A stretch of 64,000 bases of DNA from Eubacterium sp. Lineage in GTDB: Bacteria; Bacillota; Clostridia; Peptostreptococcales; Anaerovoracaceae. The notes beneath the pieces are model-generated. The model had not been told where the DNA came from, searched no databases, and saw nothing but the letters and a program-made list of their open reading frames with translations. The stretch lies in assembly GCA_017533915.1 (NCBI GenBank), contig JAFWHX010000018.1:1-64000 (forward strand), given 5' to 3'. A program made the translations under genes and the position numbers. The stretch's first letter is position 1, and the number at the start of each line of letters is the position of its first letter. Below are positions 52,121 to 60,938 of the stretch, piece by piece.

Positions 52121-53284
52121 TTAAGCCTTAATCTGCTTATTGTCGTTTTCGTCAGGCTTTTTTTCATCGGCTTTGCTGTCGTCAGTGTTTTTTCCTTCGG
52201 ATCTGTCCTTCTCTTTTGCATCCTGCATCCTGATCACCGGTACTTTGTGGTTTTGATCGGTGAGGAAGACATATATGTACAGGAACGCCGTAAGAATAAG
52301 CATGACAGACTCAAGATACAGGTCGCGGCTCATGATGACCGCCGCCATGCCCATAATGGCGCAGATGCCGTAGATCATGAGTACCGCGCGGCGCTGGCCG
52401 TAGCCTAGCCTCATCAAGTGATGGTGCAGATGCTCTTTATCCGGCGACATGATAGGCTTTCCCGACACTACGCGCCTGAGGATAGCAAATGCCGTATCAA
52501 AGATCGGAATGCCGAGCACGAGGACCGGTACTATCACCGCGAGCAGCGTGGACCTCTTCAGAGGACTTATGACCGCAAATATGGCGATCATGAACCCCAG
52601 GAAAAGCGAGCCGCTGTCGCCCATGAAGAGCTTTGCCGGATAGAAGTTGAACGGCAGGAAACCGAGCGAGCTCCCCGCGATCGCCATCATTCCGACGCAG
52701 ACCACCATCATTCCATACCTGTCGCCATGGATATACGCGACGTACGCGATAGAAAGCGCCGCGATCGCCGCGACTCCTGCCGCGAGTCCGTCAAGCCCGT
52801 CGATCAGGTTTATCGTGTTCGTGATCCCGACGATCCAGAGAACCGTGACTATCAGGCATACAGCCGTTCCAAACTGCCAGTGGCCGCCTCCGAAATAGTT
52901 GGTGATGAATGTGATCCGGAGCCCCATATAGTACATCAGTACGGCGATCGCTGTCTGGCAGGCAAACTTGAACTTCGCGTTAAGACCGCCTTTCACGATG
53001 TCATCAGCCGCACCAAGAGCATATATCAACGTCCCTCCGACCAGAATGGCAGGCAGGCTCTCATTTCCATGCAGAAAATACAGTATCGAACACATCGTCC
53101 CCAGGTAGATGGCCATACCGCCGAATCTCGGCATCGGCTTATCATGCATGCCCCTTGCCTTGGGGATGTCCATAGCATGTATCTTCGGCGCGAGCCATAT
53201 CGCCACCGGAGTCATGGCACACGAAATAACGAATGCCATTGCAAACGCACCGAATATCTCTTTTATTGTAAGCTGTATCAACAT
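52121..53284 (-). CDS. tagO: Polyprenyl-phosphate N-acetylhexosamine-1-phosphate transferase (WecA/TagO family)
   Basis: A 387-residue polytopic protein with about ten membrane helices, the RGMHDKPMPRFGGMAI segment, the DD pair in GAADDIVKG, and HLHHHLMRLG. It links GlcNAc-1-phosphate (or a similar sugar) to undecaprenyl phosphate for wall teichoic acid or other surface polymers. The last 45 residues are charged Lys/Asp repeats. No teichoic acid genes are adjacent. Confidence 0.92.
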   Translation of the reverse strand: MLIQLTIKEIFGAFAMAFVISCAMTPVAIWLAPKIHAMDIPKARGMHDKPMPRFGGMAIYLGTMCSILYFLHGNESLPAILVGGTLIYALGAADDIVKGGLNAKFKFACQTAIAVLMYYMGLRITFITNYFGGGHWQFGTAVCLIVTVLWIVGITNTINLIDGLDGLAAGVAAIAALSIAYVAYIHGDRYGMMVVCVGMMAIAGSSLGFLPFNFYPAKLFMGDSGSLFLGFMIAIFAVISPLKRSTLLAVIVPVLVLGIPIFDTAFAILRRVVSGKPIMSPDKEHLHHHLMRLGYGQRRAVLMIYGICAIMGMAAVIMSRDLYLESVMLILTAFLYIYVFLTDQNHKVPVIRMQDAKEKDRSEGKNTDDSKADEKKPDENDNKQIKA

Positions 53285-53324
53285 ATCTTGCTTATCTGCC
53301 TCTACCCATTAAAAACTTCGGCGC

Positions 53325-53801
53325 TTATTTCTTCTCCAGTCTTTCAACTGTGATCCCCGCTTCACCGAGGATCTGCTTGGACAGCTCGTCAGGATATCCT
53401 TCCCTGATAACGATCCTCTTTATTCCTGCGTTTATTATCATCTTTGCGCAGATCGAGCACGGATGATGAGTTATGTAGATAGTCCCTCCATCGATGCTCT
53501 CTCCGAGGCATGCAGCCTGGATTATCGCATTTTGTTCAGCGTGCAGCGCTCTGCATAGCTCATGTCTCTCGCCCGACGGAACGTGGAGCTTCTCTCTTAA
53601 GCAGCCGCCGAGCTCCGCACAGTGTGCGAGGCCTTTTGGCGCGCCGTTGTATCCCGTCGCCATCGCATGCTTGTCTCTTACGATTACCGCTCCGACGTGA
53701 CGTCTCAGGCAAGTCGACCTCTGGGCCGTAAGCTCAGCCATCTCCATGAAATACTCGTCCCATGTAGGGCGATTGTCTATCATTCTCTCTTCATCTTCCA
53801 T
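53325..53801 (-). CDS. Deoxycytidylate deaminase (ComEB-like)
   Basis: A 158-residue zinc deaminase: HAEQNAI carries the catalytic Glu, and PCSIC the zinc ligands. [13 protein letters not shown] segment is typical of dCMP deaminases. It makes dUMP for thymidylate synthesis. Confidence 0.93.
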   Translation of the reverse strand: MEDEERMIDNRPTWDEYFMEMAELTAQRSTCLRRHVGAVIVRDKHAMATGYNGAPKGLAHCAELGGCLREKLHVPSGERHELCRALHAEQNAIIQAACLGESIDGGTIYITHHPCSICAKMIINAGIKRIVIREGYPDELSKQILGEAGITVERLEKK

Positions 53802-53844
53802 AATTCATCCTCTGCTAAAACATTCTATTCTGATATGTCCAGCC

Positions 53845-54618
53845 CTAAAGCGGCAGGCATTTCTCCAGCAGGTACTTCACGTATCCGCTGCTGGTATATG
53901 CCGCAAACCTCTGGTACTGGTCAGATTTACTGCTGTCAGCGTAATCGCAGACACTTTTTACTATCAATGCCTTCGGCCTCGGCTCTTTGGCATTTTCCGC
54001 AGCGTACAGAACGCTGTATGATTCCATATCCAGACCTACAGTCTTCGGAAACAGCGCTTTGATCCTCTTGTCCACAAGCTCTGTGTTTGCAACGACGTAG
54101 CTCCCGCAAGCCATCGGCCCGATGTGAACATGGAACTCATTGTCCGGATCATCCTTAGTTTTACGGACTATATCCATTATTTCATCATCGACGTGGATCA
54201 TCACAGGCCTCGGGAGAAACCCCAGGTCTCCGAATCTGATCTCTGATTCGTCGGAGCCTACATACTTCCCCGTTGAATAATCCCAGATCATATCAGGAAC
54301 TATAACGTCGCCGTAAAGCTGTGCAGCCTCTTCCCCGATGCCGGCAGCGATCCCGCTCATTATCAGATATCTCGGGTGGAAAGCGGCTGTGGCCTTTGCT
54401 GCAAGCATCGTCGCCGCGGTCATTCCCATTACCTTCTGCTGGCAGCATACGATCTTATATTCCTCGTCGCCGCGCTGAAAGTATGTCTCGAAATAATCCT
54501 GCTGGTCACCCCTGACATGGACTTTGTGCCACTCCTTGAACAAGTGCTTTACACTTCTTGTCTCAATTTCGACCGCAGTCAGTATGACCGCAGAGCACTC
54601 ATAATCATCCATATTCAT
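53845..54618 (-). CDS. Nucleoside phosphorylase-superfamily enzyme (MTA/SAH nucleosidase-like)
   Basis: A 257-residue protein with SGIAAGIG, YGDVIVPD, GLDMESYSVLYAAE and KSVCDYADSSKSD, the features of the PNP/MTAN fold including the acidic residue that binds the ribose. Either an MTA/SAH nucleosidase or a related purine nucleosidase is possible. MtnA nearby hints at methylthioadenosine salvage. The C-terminus also resembles phosphorylase-like domains found in some effector proteins, so specificity is open. It abuts truA. Confidence 0.85.
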   Translation of the reverse strand: MNMDDYECSAVILTAVEIETRSVKHLFKEWHKVHVRGDQQDYFETYFQRGDEEYKIVCCQQKVMGMTAATMLAAKATAAFHPRYLIMSGIAAGIGEEAAQLYGDVIVPDMIWDYSTGKYVGSDESEIRFGDLGFLPRPVMIHVDDEIMDIVRKTKDDPDNEFHVHIGPMACGSYVVANTELVDKRIKALFPKTVGLDMESYSVLYAAENAKEPRPKALIVKSVCDYADSSKSDQYQRFAAYTSSGYVKYLLEKCLPL

Positions 54619-55470
54619 TCAACCTGTCGTTTCTGAAAAAACCTTCATCAGGCAAAGTCCCTGAGGCGGCGCTGTATGTCCAGCCTGTGTTCTGTCTCTG
54701 CTCTCGATGATCCTTTTGAGATCATCAGGCTCGCGCTTCCCCAGTCCGACTTCAACGAGCGTTCCTGTGATTATTCGTACCATATTGTACAGGAATCCGT
54801 CGCCGCTTATGTCGATGAAGATATCCCGCGCATCAATCTCACTATCCTGGCGCTGTACCGGAATGTCCCACGCTTCAGCGGCACTGTCCCGGCTTTGTAC
54901 CGGCTCTTCGTTTATACCGATGTCCTTTATGGTGCGCACGGTGGTTTTGCCCGGCTCGCCCCCGGCTGCCTGGAAGCACCTGAAGTCATGCATGCCTTTG
55001 ATGTATTCCGCAGCCTCCCGCATCTTTGAAACGTCGAGGTTTTGTGTCACGAGATACCTGAAGTTCCTGTCGAACACAGGCATCTCAGCAGCGTTCCGGA
55101 TCGAGTATCTGTACGTCTTCCCGGCCACACTGCCGCGAAGATCAAAATCTTCTGCGACTTCTTCAGCACGGATGATTCGGACGTCGTCATTTTCCGCCCT
55201 GCTCTCCGGTCTTCCCTGAAGCCTGCTGTTCAATACTCTGGCGAGCTTATCAACCGGCACCCTCAGGTCGGCGCTGAAGACCGCCTTCTGATCACAGGCG
55301 TGCACCCCTGCGTCAGTCCTGCTCACGCCGTCGACAGTCACCGGCTCGCCGATCAGCTCTGTCAAAACTTTCTCGATCGTCCCCTGGACTGTCCTCACTT
55401 CCGGCTGGCGCTGCCACCCCGAAAAGCCCGTACCATCATATTCAATTGTCAGCAGAACTCTCTTCTCCAT
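54619..55470 (-). CDS. truA: tRNA pseudouridine synthase A
   Basis: The protein (283 residues from the ATG at 55470) has IEYDGTGFSGWQRQP and the catalytic Asp in SRTDAGVHA. It modifies tRNA positions 38-40. Upstream in-frame starts give no family-like sequence, and neither has a good ribosome site. A 14-residue tandem duplication (PVQSRDSAAEAWDI, then PVQRQDSEIDARDI) is inserted before the conserved DGFLYNMVRIITG strand. Confidence 0.93.
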   Translation of the reverse strand: MEKRVLLTIEYDGTGFSGWQRQPEVRTVQGTIEKVLTELIGEPVTVDGVSRTDAGVHACDQKAVFSADLRVPVDKLARVLNSRLQGRPESRAENDDVRIIRAEEVAEDFDLRGSVAGKTYRYSIRNAAEMPVFDRNFRYLVTQNLDVSKMREAAEYIKGMHDFRCFQAAGGEPGKTTVRTIKDIGINEEPVQSRDSAAEAWDIPVQRQDSEIDARDIFIDISGDGFLYNMVRIITGTLVEVGLGKREPDDLKRIIESRDRTQAGHTAPPQGLCLMKVFSETTG

Positions 55471-55599
55471 AATAAATCTGAAAAGCCTGCTCCGCCGCAT
55501 CACTTCGCAGGCAGAACATTCTCTCCTGTAATATATGAGAGTATACCACAAAACAGATATTAGTTCCACCTTCTTGTACAGCACAGGCAGGCCGGACAA

Positions 55600-55710
55600 T
55601 TCCAGTTCGACAATCGTACAGTGCCGACCTGATGTTTATACAGTACCAGCCTGACAACTGTATCGTGCAGAACCTGACGCATATATCGCGCCAGCCTGAT
55701 GGCTTATATC
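55600..55710. repeat. Degenerate short repeats upstream of truA
   Basis: The words TACAGTRCCRRCCTGA, TGCAGAACCTGA and CGCCAGCCTGA recur at about 23-27-base spacing. There is no coding signal. It lies between the threonine-aldolase terminator and truA. Confidence 0.5.
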
Positions 55711-55717
55711 AAAAAAA

Positions 55718-55741
55718 CCGGACAAGGTCAGCCTTGTCCGG
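55718..55741 (-). terminator. Intrinsic terminator after the threonine-aldolase-family gene
   Basis: A 10-bp perfect stem (CCGGACAAGG with CCTTGTCCGG), TCAG loop, followed on the minus strand by seven T residues. Confidence 0.93.
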
Positions 55742-55763
55742 CACTTCATAATGCCTGTTATGC

Positions 55764-56891
55764 TCATAATACCTCAGCAAGGGTCTTCAGATCCTCATCC
55801 GTTGTGGACCAGCTTGTCGCGAAGCGTACGACTGTGTGTTCGTCATCTGCCTTCTCCCAGAAACCGTACTCGACAATTCCTTTCAGTTTTTCCAGGCGCG
55901 AGTCTTCCATGATCACGAACTTCTGATTGGTCGGTGTCTCCATATAGATCTTGATTCCCTTGTCTCTGAGGATCTTTTCAAGTTTTTCTGACATCTCGAT
56001 CCCGTGGCGGCCTATCTCATAATACAATGTGTTTTCGAAAAGGCCACATTCATTGCCCGGTGCGTTCTGATCGGTTCCGGATCCTGTGTCAGGTGCATTC
56101 TGAGCGGCGCCGGATCCTGTGTCAGTTGGGAAGCTGGAGAACAGTGTATCGAACTGGACGCCGAGCAGTCTCCCTTTTGCCAACAGAGCACCACGTTTCT
56201 TCACCGCGTTCATAAAATGCTCTGGCCTGTTTCCGCGCGTGAAAACTATGGCTTCGCCGCACAAGGCTCCGCACTTGGTCCCGCCGATGTAGAAAACATC
56301 GCAAAGCTCTGCAAACTCATGAATCGTCAGGTCGCATGCGCTGCTTGCAAGTCCATATGCCAGCCTGGCGCCGTCTATATATAATGGCATCCCATATTTT
56401 CTACAGACTTCATGGAGATCTTTTAACTCGTCTTTTGTATACAATGTCCCCCATTCGGTAGGATACGAAATATAAACCATGCCCGGGAAGACTTCATGCT
56501 CATGGTTTTCATCCGAATAAAAGCCAGCGATATAGTCATCAACCGTTGAAGCTTTGATCTTGCCGTCGGTCTGTGTGAGCGGGATCACCTTGTGACCTGA
56601 ATATTCGATCGCGCCCGCCTCGTGTGTCGTGACATGTCCTGTGTCAGCCGCAAGCACGCCTTCCCAGTCGTGGAGCATCGTCGAGATCACGATCTGATTG
56701 GTCTGAGTGCCGCCCGCGATAAATTCCACATCCGCATCCGGTATTCCGACTGCAGCACGGATAAACGCCTTTGCCCGGTCGCAGTATTCGTCCGTTCCAT
56801 ATCCAGGCAGCGGTTCCATGTTCGTTCTCAAGAGGGTTCCCAGGAGCTCCGGATGTGCCCCGGCTACGTAATCACTTGCAAAAGAAACCAT
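55764..56891 (-). CDS. Threonine aldolase-family PLP enzyme
   Basis: A 375-residue fold-type I PLP protein: GGTQTNQIVI, DTGHVTTHEAGAIE, YIDGARLAYGLAS and the PLP Lys in FYIGGTKCGA. Family members cleave threonine or related beta-hydroxy amino acids to glycine and an aldehyde. The ATG at 56891 follows AGGAGG at ideal spacing; the ATG at 56912 has no site. An insert around residues 260-285 holds an 11-residue duplication (DTGSGAAQNAP, DTGSGTDQNAP). Confidence 0.88.
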   Translation of the reverse strand: MVSFASDYVAGAHPELLGTLLRTNMEPLPGYGTDEYCDRAKAFIRAAVGIPDADVEFIAGGTQTNQIVISTMLHDWEGVLAADTGHVTTHEAGAIEYSGHKVIPLTQTDGKIKASTVDDYIAGFYSDENHEHEVFPGMVYISYPTEWGTLYTKDELKDLHEVCRKYGMPLYIDGARLAYGLASSACDLTIHEFAELCDVFYIGGTKCGALCGEAIVFTRGNRPEHFMNAVKKRGALLAKGRLLGVQFDTLFSSFPTDTGSGAAQNAPDTGSGTDQNAPGNECGLFENTLYYEIGRHGIEMSEKLEKILRDKGIKIYMETPTNQKFVIMEDSRLEKLKGIVEYGFWEKADDEHTVVRFATSWSTTDEDLKTLAEVL

Positions 56892-56999
56892 GTAGACCTC
56901 CTTCTGATCCATACTTGTTTTCTCTTCTCATATTAGAACACAAAACACATGAAGTAAAGGGAAAAGCAATGACGTGCGAGTTCACCCATATTCGGTGAC

Positions 57000-57700
57000 A
57001 GCACGACTAGCCGCCTTAGCATTCCACTTTTGCCGCACTTTTCATCAGATCCTTGCTCATTTTTCTTCAGGATCCTCACTTGCAGGCTGTTTCTGTAGAA
57101 AAATGCTTCGGAATTCTCTGTTTTACTACACTTTTCATCAAAACATTGCCATTTTTTCTACAGAACCTCCTCTTGTTGGCTGTTTCTGTAGAAAAATGCT
57201 TTGGATTTCCCTGTTTTACTACACTTTTCATCAAAACATTGCCATTTTTTCTACAGAATCTCCTCCAGAATGCTGTTTTTGTCTACAGAATGATACAAAT
57301 CATGCAAAATGACATCATTTTCGGTATTTTTCTCGGTTTTGTAGACGGAATCAGGGCTTTTGGGGCTCTTTCTGTCTACAGAATGAATAAAATCGTGTAA
57401 AATGATATCACTTTTGCTAATTTTCTCGGTTTTGTAGACGGAATCAGGGTATTTGGGGCTCTTTCTGTCTACAGAATGACAAAAATCATGCAAAATGATA
57501 TCACTTTCGGTACTTTTCTCGGTTTTGTAGACGGAATCAGGGCTTTTGGGGCTCTTTCTGTCTACAGAATGAATAAAATCATGTAAAACGATATCACTTT
57601 TGCTACTTTTTTAGTTTTTGTAGACAGAACCAGGGCAATTGGGGCTGTTTCTGTAGACAGGATCGGGCCTTTGGCTTTTTCTGCTTTTGGTAGACGGGCG
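57000..57700 (+). repeat. Array 2 of 93-bp hairpin repeats (about eight units)
   Basis: Unit landmarks lie at 57093, 57186, 57279, 57372, 57465, 57558 and 57651, with a decayed unit before them at about 57000: an exact 93-bp period. The first units are type A (57091-57103 pairs with 57153-57165, 13 bp) and the later ones type B (57370-57383 pairs with 57430-57443, 14 bp counting two G-T pairs, 46-base loop). Linkers of about 19 bases separate the hairpins. The last unit is degenerate. The flanking 56892-56999 and 57701-57765 hold no gene. The array runs opposite to its neighbours, in the same window orientation as array 1. Confidence 0.9.
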
Positions 57701-57765
57701 TTTTTGTGCAAATAAAAAATCGTTGTTACCAAAAGGACTGACAAGTGCTTTCAGACAACAATGAT

Positions 57766-58695
57766 TCAATAGATAAGGTATTCTATAACCATATCGATGT
57801 GAGGCCATATGAAGATCATGTATATCGCTGCGGCGGCAGCAATATAAGGCACCATCGGAACGGTGTCATCTCTTTTGATCCTGCGGGAAGCAAGCAGGAT
57901 AACCATGTGCGCCCCAGAGATCAGAGCGGAGATCATGAATACAGCGAGCACGCCTTTGGTACCAAGCAGAAGCCCGAGCGCGGCGAATAGTTTGATATCG
58001 CCTCCGCCTACAGCATCTTTCTTATACAATACCCGCCCAAGAAGCGCTGTCGCGCCGACTATGCCAAGGCCGAGCGCGGCGCCGCAAAGCATATCCTGCC
58101 ATCCTGTATGATACTGTATCAGCCCTACTGCAGATACAGCGAGAAGAATAACAAGCTGATCTGGCACTATCCTGTATTTTATATCTGCGATCGAAAGCTC
58201 AAGCAGTATCCAGCATACTGCGAGTACGGCAACAGTGTAGAGCCAGTCATCTTTTACAAGATACAAGCCAATAGCAATGAAAAGCATTGAAAACAGATAT
58301 TTCCATGGAGTGCTCCTGACACGCTGCGGCCTGTATGATTCCGGTCCGCTATCCTTTCCGCGCCCATCGATAAGGCTTTCCGGACCCGCCGCACCAAAGA
58401 CATCTGTCTTCTGCTCCGGCAAAGCGCCCTTTCTTTTTTCACTGCCGATCTGCCTTGTAATATCAGAAGTTATCTTGCCTTCTGAAGGCACATTGCCATT
58501 CCCAGCAGCATCTATCTTTTCATCCGAACGATGAAGCTCCTCAGGAAGGGAGTCATCATAGTCAATGAACCACTTACCGGGCATGTGATTGAACAGATAG
58601 ACCGCGCCATTACCGAGCAGGACTGCTGCGATAACTGTGATCAGATATTTAATTATCTGGATAATTGCAACTGTGTCCATACTGCTGACCGTCAT
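57766..58695 (-). CDS. Prepilin peptidase (A24 family)
   Basis: The 309-residue protein has the two catalytic Asp motifs, DIKYRIVPD and GGGDIKLFAALG, within about six membrane helices in the C-terminal 190 residues. The N-terminus has one helix (about 10-32) followed by roughly 95 hydrophilic residues where classical enzymes have a Cys-containing methylase domain, so it is probably a peptidase only. No pilin or secretion genes adjoin it; its substrates lie elsewhere. Confidence 0.88.
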   Translation of the reverse strand: MTVSSMDTVAIIQIIKYLITVIAAVLLGNGAVYLFNHMPGKWFIDYDDSLPEELHRSDEKIDAAGNGNVPSEGKITSDITRQIGSEKRKGALPEQKTDVFGAAGPESLIDGRGKDSGPESYRPQRVRSTPWKYLFSMLFIAIGLYLVKDDWLYTVAVLAVCWILLELSIADIKYRIVPDQLVILLAVSAVGLIQYHTGWQDMLCGAALGLGIVGATALLGRVLYKKDAVGGGDIKLFAALGLLLGTKGVLAVFMISALISGAHMVILLASRRIKRDDTVPMVPYIAAAAAIYMIFIWPHIDMVIEYLIY

Positions 58696-58732
58696 ATAAA
58701 TAACTGCTGTTACTTCTTTACACTAATGAATA

Positions 58733-58758
58733 TCCCCGGAGTTTTTTAGCTCCGGGGA
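58733..58758 (-). terminator. Probable terminator after the 73-residue protein gene
   Basis: TCCCCGGAG (58733-58741) pairs with CTCCGGGGA (58750-58758). The T tract follows poorly on the minus strand, so confidence is moderate. Confidence 0.5.
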
Positions 58759-58783
58759 CGGTTTATAACACAGTTCTGACTAT

Positions 58784-59005
58784 TCAGATCTTTTCCTTAA
58801 GATCTGCCACTTTGTCCTGTGCCTGTTTCTTGAGGTCTTTCACTCCATCAGCGATTTTCTCGTCGATATCTGTTTTGTCCAGTACGTCCTGTGCCTGTTT
58901 CTTGAGGTCTTTCACTCCATCAGCGATCTTCTCGTCGATATCTGTCTTGTCCAGTGCGTCCTGCGCCTTTTCTTTCAGGTCCTTTAATGCATCAGAAATA
59001 CCCAT
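58784..59005 (-). CDS. Small amphipathic helical repeat protein
   Basis: A 73-residue protein made of two near-identical 24-residue repeats (ALDKTDIDEKIADGVKDLKK type) plus a partial third, with no Cys, Trp or membrane helix. The DNA of the repeats is also nearly identical. AAGGAGG precedes the ATG. It resembles LEA-like or YtxH-type stress proteins in composition only. It stands alone between glnS and the prepilin peptidase. Confidence 0.75.
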   Translation of the reverse strand: MGISDALKDLKEKAQDALDKTDIDEKIADGVKDLKKQAQDVLDKTDIDEKIADGVKDLKKQAQDKVADLKEKI

Positions 59006-59088
59006 TTCATTTCCTCCTTATTATCAGTCGACGTTTTGGCTGGGCAGCGCACCACAAATGGCCTGCTGTTCAGCCTGGCATCTTTATC

Positions 59089-60738
59089 TTATTTTGCAGG
59101 CTTCCACGATGATTTGAGCTCGACGATGCGGTTGAATACTTTGTCTGTCTCTGTCGTGAGCTTGCTGTCAGCGATGTAGTACCCGTGGCGGAAGAACTGG
59201 AATCTCTCACCTGGCTCAGCCTCGCCAAGCGACGGCTCTGCGAACCCGAAAGTCTCGCTTACAGAATTTTCGTTCAGGACCTGCTCGCCAGTCTCATCTG
59301 TAACATACAGATGCTCGTAGTTCCTTATGCGGATCTTCACAGCGGTAGTCGCTTCCACGAAGTGGATCGTGCCTTTGACTTTACGGCCATCTGGGCTGTC
59401 ACCGCCTTTAGTCGCAGGGTCGTAAGTGCAGTGAAGCTCTTTGATCGAACCGTCCTCGTTCTTGACGACTTCAGTACAGGTCACGAAGTAGGCGCCTTTC
59501 AAGCGGACCTCGTTTCCCGGAAACATCCTGAAATATTTCTTCGCAGGGACTTCCATGAAGTCCTCTCCGTCTATGTACAGCTCGCGTGAGAACGGTACCG
59601 TACGGCTTCCCATCTCCGGCACGTTCCTGTTGTTCTCTACCGCGATCTGCTCGATCTGTCCTTCCGGGTAATTGGTGATGATGATTTTGATCGGATCCAC
59701 CACGACATGCCGGCTCTCTGTCTTCAGCGAGAGATCGTCGCGGACAAAGTGCTCCAGCTCGGCGATATCGACGAGGCTGTTCGCCTTTGCGATACCGATC
59801 TCATCGCAGAAGTTCCTGATGGCTTCCGGTGTGAATCCGCGGCGTCTCATGCCGGCGATCGTCGGCATCCTCGGGTCATCCCAGCCCTCTACGAACCCAT
59901 CGTCGACCAGGGCTTTAAGCTTTCTCTTGCTGGTCACGGTGTCGGTAAGGTCGAGTCTCGCGAACTCGATCTGCTGCGGCGGTGTGTCCCATGCGCCGAT
60001 CTCGCGGAGCACCCAGTCGTAAAGCGGTCTGTGATCCTCGAACTCAAGAGTGCAGAGCGAATGTGTGATCCCCTCGATAGCGTCCTCGACAGGGTGCGCA
60101 AAGTCATACATCGGATAGATGCACCACTTGTTCCCTGTGTTATGGTGCTCGGCGTGTGAGATCCTGTATAGAACAGGGTCGCGCATGTTCATATTAGGTG
60201 ATGCCATGTCGATCTTTGCGCGGAGGACTTTCTCTCCGTCAGCATATTTGCCGGCTTTCATCTCCTCGAACAAAGCCACATTCTCTTCTACAGTCCTCGA
60301 TCTTGCGGCGCTCTCACGGCCGGGCTCTGTCAAAGTTCCTCTGTACTCTCTTATCTCATCTGCGGAGAGATCGTCAACATATGCTTTGCCCTTCTTGATG
60401 AGAGTCATCGCGTAGCCGTACATCATGTCGAAGTACTCAGACGCCCAGCAGCGCTTAGTCCAGCTGAACCCAAGCCACTTCACGTCCTCCTCGATGGACT
60501 TCACATATTCCATGTCTTCTTTGCCCGGGTTGGTATCGTCGTAGCGGAGATTACATCTCCCGCCGTACTTCGCCGCCGTTCCGAAATTGAGACATATCGA
60601 TTTGGCGTGTCCGACATGAAGATACCCGTTAGGCTCCGGCGGGAATCTGGTATATACCTCGCCGCCATACTTTCCGGACTCATTATCCGCGTCGATGATC
60701 TCTTCTATGAAATTCCTCGATTTGTTCTCTTCTGCCAT
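59089..60738 (-). CDS. glnS: Glutaminyl-tRNA synthetase
   Basis: A 549-residue class I synthetase: [14 protein letters not shown] (HIGH motif), RYDDTNP, a VTSKRKL form of KMSKS, and a C-terminal anticodon-binding region. It charges tRNA-Gln directly, so this organism need not rely on the amidotransferase route for Gln. Confidence 0.97.
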   Translation of the reverse strand: MAEENKSRNFIEEIIDADNESGKYGGEVYTRFPPEPNGYLHVGHAKSICLNFGTAAKYGGRCNLRYDDTNPGKEDMEYVKSIEEDVKWLGFSWTKRCWASEYFDMMYGYAMTLIKKGKAYVDDLSADEIREYRGTLTEPGRESAARSRTVEENVALFEEMKAGKYADGEKVLRAKIDMASPNMNMRDPVLYRISHAEHHNTGNKWCIYPMYDFAHPVEDAIEGITHSLCTLEFEDHRPLYDWVLREIGAWDTPPQQIEFARLDLTDTVTSKRKLKALVDDGFVEGWDDPRMPTIAGMRRRGFTPEAIRNFCDEIGIAKANSLVDIAELEHFVRDDLSLKTESRHVVVDPIKIIITNYPEGQIEQIAVENNRNVPEMGSRTVPFSRELYIDGEDFMEVPAKKYFRMFPGNEVRLKGAYFVTCTEVVKNEDGSIKELHCTYDPATKGGDSPDGRKVKGTIHFVEATTAVKIRIRNYEHLYVTDETGEQVLNENSVSETFGFAEPSLGEAEPGERFQFFRHGYYIADSKLTTETDKVFNRIVELKSSWKPAK

Positions 60739-60869
60739 TTTGCATCTCCAACTTATCTTCTGATTTGAGTCTTATTATATCACAGTTTCCGGCGGTCAGC
60801 CATCCCTGCGTGCTCCTGCAGGGCTTGTTCAATCCCTGGAGATAATATCGTTCTCCGGCGCTGATCAAA

Positions 60870-60938
60870 ACATCCGGGCTTCTGGTCATACCAGGATGTT
60901 GCTTTAATACATCCGGGCTTCTGGTCATACCAGGATGT
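60870..60938. repeat. Two tandem 30-bp hairpin repeats at the cca 3' end
   Basis: ACATCCGGGCTTCTGGTCAT begins identical 30-bp copies at 60870-60899 and 60909-60938, 39 bp apart. Each has ACATCC/GGATGT outer arms and TGGT/ACCA inner arms. The cca stop lies inside the right-hand copy. The left one is followed on the minus strand by TTTTG, so it may terminate cca transcription. Confidence 0.85.

Noticed and set aside
57000-57700. Integron attC sites
   Set aside because: Units fold like attC, but there is no RYYYAAC/GTTRRRY core, no cassettes between units and no integrase.
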